From Kondoa malvinella (taxonomy: Eukaryota > Basidiomycota > Agaricostilbomycetes > Agaricostilbales > Kondoaceae), in contig BCIM01000005.1 in assembly GCA_039545315.1 (NCBI GenBank), positions 808,609 to 872,608 on the forward strand: a stretch of 64,000 nucleotides of DNA. Reading direction: 5' to 3'. The position numbers and the translations under genes were made by a program. The notes under the pieces were generated by a model. It was not told the origin of the DNA and did not search any database. It was given only the letters and a program-made list of their open reading frames with translations. Below, one piece after another: positions 57,478-64,000 of this stretch (positions within the stretch are counted from its first letter, which is position 1; each line of letters begins with the position of its first letter).

Positions 57478-59586
57478 CTATTGTGCTTTCACTCGCTTGG
57501 CTTCCGCTATGTAGTGGAATCAGCACGCGTATCAAAGAGATTCGAACACAGACTCACGTTGGATGATGTCGTGCTTCGCATCAGGAACATCAGAAACTTC
57601 ATCCCTGGTACGCTTTGGACTGAAGGTCTGATCTTTGGATTCCTTGCCATTGACGTGCACCGAAGGTGAGGCGGACACTGTAATGGTAGCATCTAGGAAT
57701 ACGTCAGCATATTATAACAACACCAGATTGGAAAAGCTAACCCGAGTCATCAGAAACCCCATTAGAAGAGACTGCCTTATCTTCAGACTTGACCGCATCG
57801 TCATCAACAACACTATCATGGGCTTCCGCCAGTTCATCAACCTCCTGCTCTTCCGTCGCAACATGATTGCTGGTAGCAGGCGTTTCACTGTATGCTTCGG
57901 AAGCCACGTCATTTGCTTCATCTTCAGCAGTCAGGTCTATTGGTGCTGCTGTCTCTTCTTGGGTCTCATCGACTTCTTCTGCGTGATGGACAGGTGAATG
58001 CTCGAGCTGATCCTCTTCAGCATTCTCGTTCTCGACCACAAAGATTGTTTCCTCGTTTGCAGCGGCATCAGCATCGAAAGCTTCACCTCCCTCTTCGAGC
58101 GCTTCATCGTCTTCGTTCTCAACAGCTTCTGGCTGATCATCCAAAACTTCGGCAGTCTCGAGGGACTCAGCAGTTGCGATCTCGCCATCGTCTTCTACTG
58201 CGGGTACAGCCGCATCCACTTGCGCATCATTGCCGTCATCCGACAAATCTACAGAGCGAAATGTCAATACAAGCCGCGAAGCACAGTGAGCGGACTCACT
58301 TTGCATATCGTCGGCCGTAAATTTAGCCACATGATTAGCCAAAGCGTTGAAGCGATGAATGAAACTTGGCGACTCGTGCAGCGACAATTGCATTGGAGCT
58401 GGCTGATCACAGCCGATGTGAATGCGTCCAAAATCATGAAGAGAAATTTCGTTCGAGTAAGCATTGTCCTAAGGAAGAAGTCAGTGCCCATATCCAAGCC
58501 CTAGATACAGTAGCTCACCTCTGTTATCGTCATATCGAGCTTCTCAACAGACAAAATCATTTCCATTTGTGAGGCCTCGAAAGAAGGGAAATGATCGTGC
58601 AAACGGTTAAAGAGCATTGCAAGAGGATTGTAGTAGAGGTGATGTTCGGCCGCATCCTCGAAGAGAGGCGTTGACGAGGGCACATCTACTTCGGTCTCAT
58701 TGAAAGTGCCAAACAGCCAAAACGATTCGTTGCGGAAAGTGAGCAGGACGGGAGGCGCTCGGCGGGCGACATCGTCCTCATTCAGATCCTTTGGCGTCTC
58801 ATCTTCAAGCTCATCTTGTTCTTCAGCAGGTTTCGATAGGTACTTGCTCAAAGACGGCGGAAATTGGATGTGTTCAAGCAGTTCCTTCTGAGCTGGCGGA
58901 CGGTCGGCCAAATCAGGCATGATGTAGTAGTCGTTGTTGTATTCGTCATCAACAATGGTAGCTGTAATCATATCGTCCTCATGAGAGGAAGAATCGTCCG
59001 GTATTTCTTGGGCCTCGATTGGTGCAGGTGATGTCGCTGTGGACTGAGCGACTGACGGGACAACAGACTGATTGTCTTCGACGGGCGTTCCATCCGTCGC
59101 ATCGGCTGTTGTAGCGGGCTGGTCGACCTTACTTTGCGAAACTGGTGTCGAATTTTCTGCAAGCGGTTCAAATTTCTCTTCTGTTTGAGCAATCTCTGTG
59201 ATTGAAGGGGACGGCGCAGAAGTAGCTGGTACAGAGTCGAAAACATACGAACTTGTAGAAGCCACAGGTATAGGAGAATGTGGTGCGGAAGTGCTGGATA
59301 CAGGTGTGGGAACAGGGGAAGAGACTACCGACATGGCCGAGCTGGTGTTTGCTTCGACTATAGGCGCAGCAGAAGGTAGAGCAGAAGCAGAGGAAATAGG
59401 AAGAACGCCATCCTCGTCCGCATCAATCAAATCATTGGCCTCCTTCGCTTCAATTTCTTGTTGTGAAGCTTCTTGCATATCCAGCTCGACAGCGACAGGC
59501 TGAATTTCAGCTGTTGAAGCTTCCATTTCTTCGTCCGTCAAGTGTTGCGCGGCGGGTGAGCGCGAGTCTATCATCTCGGCATCCAT
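57478..59586 (-). CDS. Acidic protein with conserved central block, unrecognised
   Basis: Exons 58519-59586, 58300-58468, 57742-58248, 57558-57692, 57478-57506 (635 aa). A Ser/Thr/Pro/Glu-rich N-terminus (about 225 aa) precedes a folded-looking block: YYIMPDLADRPPAQKELLEH, PPVLLTFRNESFWLFGTFNE, HHLYYNPLAMLFNRLHDHFP, MEMILSVEKLDMTITEDN, SLHDFGRIHIGCDQ and SPSFIHRFNALANHVAKF. A very acidic region (about 415-580) and a short basic end follow. I recall similar unnamed proteins in other basidiomycetes but no assigned function. The start at 59586 is the first ATG of the frame. Confidence 0.75.
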
Positions 59587-59830
59587 TTCTGCGCAGAATT
59601 TGATCAGAGCAAGCCATGAGCTAGCTACGCGCTACTGACTTGTATTATAACTGCAGAAACTAGTTAGCTGTAAATTCGTTTGGGACAAGAGGCAAGATTC
59701 GAGAAAATCGGAAAACAAAGCCGGCTACCCGTGTCTTGGTGTCCAAAAGGCACTTGAGGACAAAGGGAGGATGATAATTGAGGGTCTATGAATGCAGGAT
59801 ATGTAGATGCTATGCGATGTATACGCAGAA

Positions 59831-61490
59831 TCAACCGAAAATTCTAAGACCACCGAGATCTGCTTCTGGCTGTGCAGCCTCAACTTCCTCCTCATCTGCA
59901 GCAGCTGTCCTTCCACCAAAGAGCGAAGAGAAGAGCTCTTGGGTTTGCTGTTCGCCCCAGGTGCCATTTGGTATCGGGACCATGAAGTTTTGCAGTTTTT
60001 CGTGAACATGATATCTGTACATCACAAAGCAACAATCATGAGCCTTAACTCAAAACCGCTTTCGCTGACGTACCTTAATTTGCGACCTTTTGACGCTTTG
60101 GTATCGACTACTTTCTTCGCCTTCTTCGTGTTCGTAGCGTTTCTGAGTGCAGCAAGTGATGGGTCATCTACGTCCATCAAGCGTCAGCTATACCATCTAA
60201 GCATCCGCCATCTGACTCACCAAGATCAAGCAACTGATTCTCCACCACCTCCTTCAACAAAGCCTGATAGAAGTCGGCATCGTCAAATTGTTCCACATCC
60301 TGCAACCCTTCTTCATTCTTTCTCGCTCGACTGAGCAGCTTTTCGCCATCCGCAGACAAGGCATGTTCTATCTGTTGCCAAGTGTTGGCGTTTTGGACTT
60401 TTGAAAACTTGTTTCGGTTCTTGAGCGTTGCGTTTGTCGCTGCGCTGACTTTATCAGACCATTTGCTGATTGTTGTTCTGAGGAAGGGTTCGTATCTGCA
60501 TACTATGGTTACCATGTATATCTGAGACACCTCGAGATGGAGACGCACGCAGTAGCAAGTCGTTGTAGATCAGATAAAGCGCCCTCGAAATCATCTGGTC
60601 GTTTGCGTTTCTTTGTGGGCGCGTCCAGATCCGCGTTGGTCTTCATCAAACCCTGAACGCTCGAAAAGTCAGGATGGCTGAAAGCCAAGAGAGATCTGCC
60701 ACGTACCTCGCGCAGGTCGAAAAGCTGTTCGCTGAGGTTTTGCAGATCGGTCAAAGACTGCGCCTGTTCTGCTGACAGCTCAGAGCCTGTGAGTCGTTCC
60801 TGTATATTTGATGCAGACGTTATCCCACGACGGCGAAACGGTTGATCAAACATACCCTAGGCAGATCATTCACCAATGACAGAGGTTTCTGCATCTTGAT
60901 TCTCGCTTCGACGATTGTATCCCACATAGACTGTACCGAATGAGCTAAATATGGATGCAGAAGACGGAACATACGAGCTGTTTCTTCACATCGCGACCTT
61001 TATCGAGGTCAGCAGAAGCGGCCTGTTTGAGCTGTTTCGTGATGGATCGCTCTTCTGCGGCAATAGTCTTCAGAGCATCGTTCTCTACAGGTTTTGACTT
61101 TGACTTTGTAGCTGGAACGTCCTCGTCGGTCGAAGCTTCATCAGGTATATCTTCCTGTTCGCTTTGCTCTTCGCTGCCTGATTCTGATTCCTCATCAAAC
61201 TCGTCATCCTCGTCTAGCTCTTCTTCGCCCATTGACTCGTCCTCTGCCAGCCCATCACCATACAGATCTGACCTGCTCACTTTCTTGCCAGAATACTTTG
61301 GATCCTCATCCATCGCTTCCGCTCTGCGCCTGAGTTGACTGGCGCCTACATCCACATAGTGATCTCTCTTGGCTATGTCCTCTTCCCCCTCTGACCCTGT
61401 TCCTGCCTCTTGATTGTCATTTTCTGGATCTATCGTTGAAGTCGGTCGAACGTCCGATATTTCAGCCAGGAGGTCCTTTAGAGCTGTCAT
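59831..61490 (-). CDS. BFR2: AATF/Bfr2 ribosome biogenesis protein
   Basis: Seven exons: 60975-61490, 60856-60930, 60799-60707 region (60707-60799), 60549-60652, 60221-60495, 60074-60167, 59831-60014 (446 aa). AATF/Bfr2 belongs to a subcomplex of the small-subunit processome for 18S rRNA maturation in the nucleolus. A strongly acidic N-terminal third (about 90-130) is followed by the AATF domain ([39 protein letters not shown]) and the TRAUB domain ([38 protein letters not shown]). The start at 61490 gives [14 protein letters not shown], typical for the family. Confidence 0.92.
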
Positions 61491-62011
61491 ACTGCTTAGA
61501 AAGGCTTTGAGAGCTTTGCCTGAGCCTTACCACTCATGATCGGGAAGGTTGTCGGCTAGGCCGCTGCTGAACGACTTGCGAGAAAATTTCATGCAACGCT
61601 TGTCTTGAACGATCTCTCTCCCCTTTGTCGCAAGCCAAGCCTCTCGCATATAGATAGTCTGCATATCTTCACTTCCAGCTCAAATCCGCTATCAGCTCAA
61701 ATCCTTATTTTGCATTGCCCATCAGGTAAGTTTCCGCTCCGCATCTATGCTCTGTTCTTCCTCTTCTCTTCTCTTCGCAATGACGATAATACAAAGATGA
61801 CGAGTATGAAGCCTTCACGGGCAGGGAGGAGTTCATAGACCTGTAGGCTTGCCTACCTCCGTGATCGGCGGACTTTTTGTCTCGAAGTTGCGGAGCCCGA
61901 AGAAGATTATTTTTATAGACTATGTTTTAATTCCTGAGCGAGTACAGTCCTCTTGATCACGTACACTCATTTGCGAGTTCATTGAGCTCATTTCCATTGC
62001 GGTTTGAACAG
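61491..62011. promoter_or_regulatory. Divergent upstream region of BFR2 and TSR4
   Basis: About 520 bp between divergent ribosome-biogenesis genes. No gene seen. TTTGAACAG directly before the TSR4 ATG could be an acceptor of a leader intron. Confidence 0.45.
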
Positions 62012-63311
62012 ATGCCGCTCAAGAACGATGTCAAGTTCACCAGCTCTGCTCTGGATAGCGATTCCGACGACGATTCAGATGTAGGGTCAGGTGTCACGCT
62101 CGGCTTCGTAGACGGAGTTCTCTCTATCGCAAAAGAATTGAAGGAAAACTCGTTCTGCAACAAAATCGGCGGCTTTCCTTCCTTTTCTCCTACTTTGAAC
62201 AACACGCCAGGCACATCTAGCAGCACGTGCGGAGTGTGCAACCGTTCCGTGCCGCTTATCGCCCAACTTTTCTGCCCACTTTCCTCTGAGCAAGTTGAAG
62301 GTTCTAAAACTGGTCGAGAGCTGTGGCATAGGTTGTTATATATATGGGCATGCGTGTATAAAGACTGTCAGCGTAAAGAGGGAAGGTGCGTTACTGCCCT
62401 TCCCTTGCTAAAATGCATGTTCATTGTTCCATTTCAGTGTTCGCGCTTTTCGTGCTTTGAGACGTGTTCAACCAAGCAAGAAGGGTAAAGAGAAAGAGAA
62501 GGTGGTGAGTAATAGCCTACTCGGAGGTCTTCGCTGATTTTCGATTCAGCCCTCGAACCCTTTCTCTTTCGCCAGCTCTACAGACGCTTCGAGCGATCTG
62601 GGCTCTAACATCTTTGGATCTTCGGCTTCCCAGAGTGTCTCGAACCCTTTCTCAGCTTTATCGTTATCAGCCGAAGCACCAGAGGAAAGTGAAGAGTCGC
62701 CAGAAGCATCAGACGCCGATTCACCAGCTGGGAACGTCAGATGGGACACATTGAATCTACCTCGTCTACCAGCTCAGTACCTAGCTACATCAGAAGAGCC
62801 TTCATCCCTTCCACTGAATGCCGGAGGCTTCCAAATAGTCTCTTCACGCCGGTCATCTTCCTCTTCAACGACACAAGAAAAAGGCTGGCAGGGCGAGCAA
62901 TATGAGCATCAGCACCTTTCCGGTCTCGATTCCGTCTACCTCAAGTTTCAGGATACAGTCATGGTTCGTTCGGGAGGGGAATTGAGTGATCAAGTACTGC
63001 GGTATGAACGAGCCGGAGCGCCGTTACCTTTCTGTATGGATGCGAGCTACGAGCAGCTGTTCACAAACAAGAAGTATGACAGCAGTAAAGTAGACAAGTG
63101 CAAGTGTGGAAGCAAGAGGGTATTTGAGGTGCAATTGTTGCCGCAAATTGTCAGCTATCTCAGCAAGGATGGTTTGTTGAAGGATAAAGAAGACGAGATG
63201 GAGATCACTTGGAGCGCGGTCTGGGTCTTTTGTTGCGAGCGGGATTGTGGGATAGAGGAAGGCAAGGATGAAGCTTTCTTGGAAGAAAAGATCATGTTGC
63301 AGTATGAATGA
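62012..63311 (+). CDS. TSR4: PDCD2/Tsr4 family chaperone for ribosomal protein uS5
   Basis: Exons 62012-62385, 62438-62504, 62550-63311 (400 aa). Tsr4/PDCD2 is a dedicated chaperone of Rps2 (uS5) in 40S assembly. The N-terminal part has VTLGFVDGVLS, KIGGFPSF and the zinc-type CGVCNRSVPLIAQLFCP; the C-terminal PDCD2 domain has VYLKFQDTVMVRSG, DQVLRYERAGAPLPF, CKCGSKRVFEVQLLPQIVSY and WSAVWVFCCERDC. A low-complexity Ser/Asn/Glu linker sits between. The ATG at 62012 is the first in frame before the conserved glycine-rich start. Confidence 0.9.
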
Positions 63312-63348
63312 AAAAAAAGCATAGTATACACAGATACATATTCCGTCT

Positions 63349-64000
63349 CTAGTACAGTGCCTCGCGCGAGTCGTAGGCGAAATATATTCGGGGTTTGTCT
63401 AGCTTGTTAGCAGCAATCTTGAAATTGAAGGCGCGCGGAGGGCCGACAAAGAAGAGCACAGGGAAAGCAGATTCCAGCTGTCTGCAGCACATCACAGAGG
63501 GCATCGGTGCTCTTCTTGTAAGCGGAATATCGTGCCGATCATGTCTGTCAAATCGAATGCGACGCAGCGGTTGCTCGATGCTGTAACAAGCCTTCTCTCT
63601 TTCTGGCAGGTCAAGGTAGTTTGGTGGTAGCGAAGGCAGTACGCCAAATGGACTTTCATCAGGCACGCGAGAGTTTGCCCGCCAGTGCTGGATTCTGTAA
63701 TGACCGTCGTCCAGTCGCGTGTAAGTGAAGTGAGCCATATTGCCAGGTCTGTGCGGCGCTGGCGGCGCTCTTGAGGGAGCAATATCTTGGAAAAGCTCTC
63801 TACGAATGTCCCTAGTTGCGATAGTACTAGGCCACGAGAAAGGGTTGATAGAAAGCCGAAGGATGCTTCGGAAAAGATGTTCACGAAGCATAGCAGCGTG
63901 ATTTGCCCTGAGCGCATCCTCTTGCGACGCATTTAGCTCATTGCGATTGGCGACAGCCATTTGGTCTTCGAGATATGCCACCGTATGGGACGTTTTATCG
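63349..64000 (-). CDS. Unrecognised protein, 5' partial at window edge
   Basis: The frame is open from the right edge to a stop at 63349 (about 210 aa seen), with no intron needed. An in-frame ATG at 63960 could be the start, but the frame continues upstream to the edge, so the gene may be longer. Sequence includes LRANHAAMLREHLFRSILRL, DDGHYRIQHWRANSRVPDES and FPVLFFVGPPRAFNFKIAAN. No family recognised. Its stop is 37 bp from the TSR4 stop on the other strand. Confidence 0.6.
   Translation of the reverse strand, partial: DKTSHTVAYLEDQMAVANRNELNASQEDALRANHAAMLREHLFRSILRLSINPFSWPSTIATRDIRRELFQDIAPSRAPPAPHRPGNMAHFTYTRLDDGHYRIQHWRANSRVPDESPFGVLPSLPPNYLDLPEREKACYSIEQPLRRIRFDRHDRHDIPLTRRAPMPSVMCCRQLESAFPVLFFVGPPRAFNFKIAANKLDKPRIYFAYDSREALY

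Noticed and set aside
57350..57535. 61-aa minus-strand frame as the C-terminus of the acidic protein
   Set aside because: Phase across 57507-57557 leads to the frame ending at 57478 instead.
1..64000. tRNA, rRNA, CRISPR or transposon genes
   Set aside because: No convincing B-box context, rRNA-like stretch, repeat-spacer array, transposase or terminal repeats were found by eye; a covariance-model or repeat search would be decisive.

Overview
The window is nuclear DNA from a fungus, almost certainly a basidiomycete. Nearly every gene is split by short introns. I placed roughly 150, mostly 41-65 nt, with GT-AG ends, a branch-like CTRAY shortly before the acceptor, and donors that are usually GTRNGN with some GTTCGT and two GC. 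The Ste50-type adaptor carries two C-terminal SH3 domains, which is the basidiomycete Ubc2 layout, and there is a DUF6534-like membrane protein of the type expanded in basidiomycetes. I cannot resolve the class. About 32 protein genes were found, often head to head over very short gaps; no tRNA, rRNA, transposon or CRISPR was seen.

Layout. 1-12.6 kb: a VPS9-domain gene (cut by the left edge) head to head with exosome RRP4; a velvet regulator; TIM23, a glutathione transferase and ZIM17 (two of these three act in mitochondrial import); then three same-strand genes of an unrecognised coiled-coil family. 12.8-19.7 kb: a divergent pair, an adenylation-thiolation-reductase enzyme and a membrane-anchored MysC-like ATP-grasp ligase, followed by an intergenic tandem repeat. 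19.7-30 kb: PCNA with a large charged insertion, a GH5-type secreted glycosidase, a degenerate HIT-finger-like protein, an aquaglyceroporin and a microbial rhodopsin. 30-45.4 kb: NOC3, the Ste50/Ubc2 adaptor, a secreted aspartic protease, an F-box-like protein, MCP1 and alpha-COP. 45.5-64 kb: a large disordered protein, an M20 peptidase with an apparent frameshift, a DUF6534-like protein, several unrecognised or small proteins, VMA12, BFR2/AATF, TSR4/PDCD2 and a gene running off the right edge.

Most genes are housekeeping: ribosome biogenesis (RRP4, NOC3, BFR2, TSR4), membrane traffic (VPS9 protein, alpha-COP, VMA12) and mitochondria (TIM23, ZIM17, MCP1). The parts most likely to hold something new are the ATP-grasp/reductase pair, the three-gene family and the PCNA insertion. 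Coordinates of multi-exon genes are start to stop codon; exon limits are in the text and were checked by reading-frame continuity, not by transcripts.
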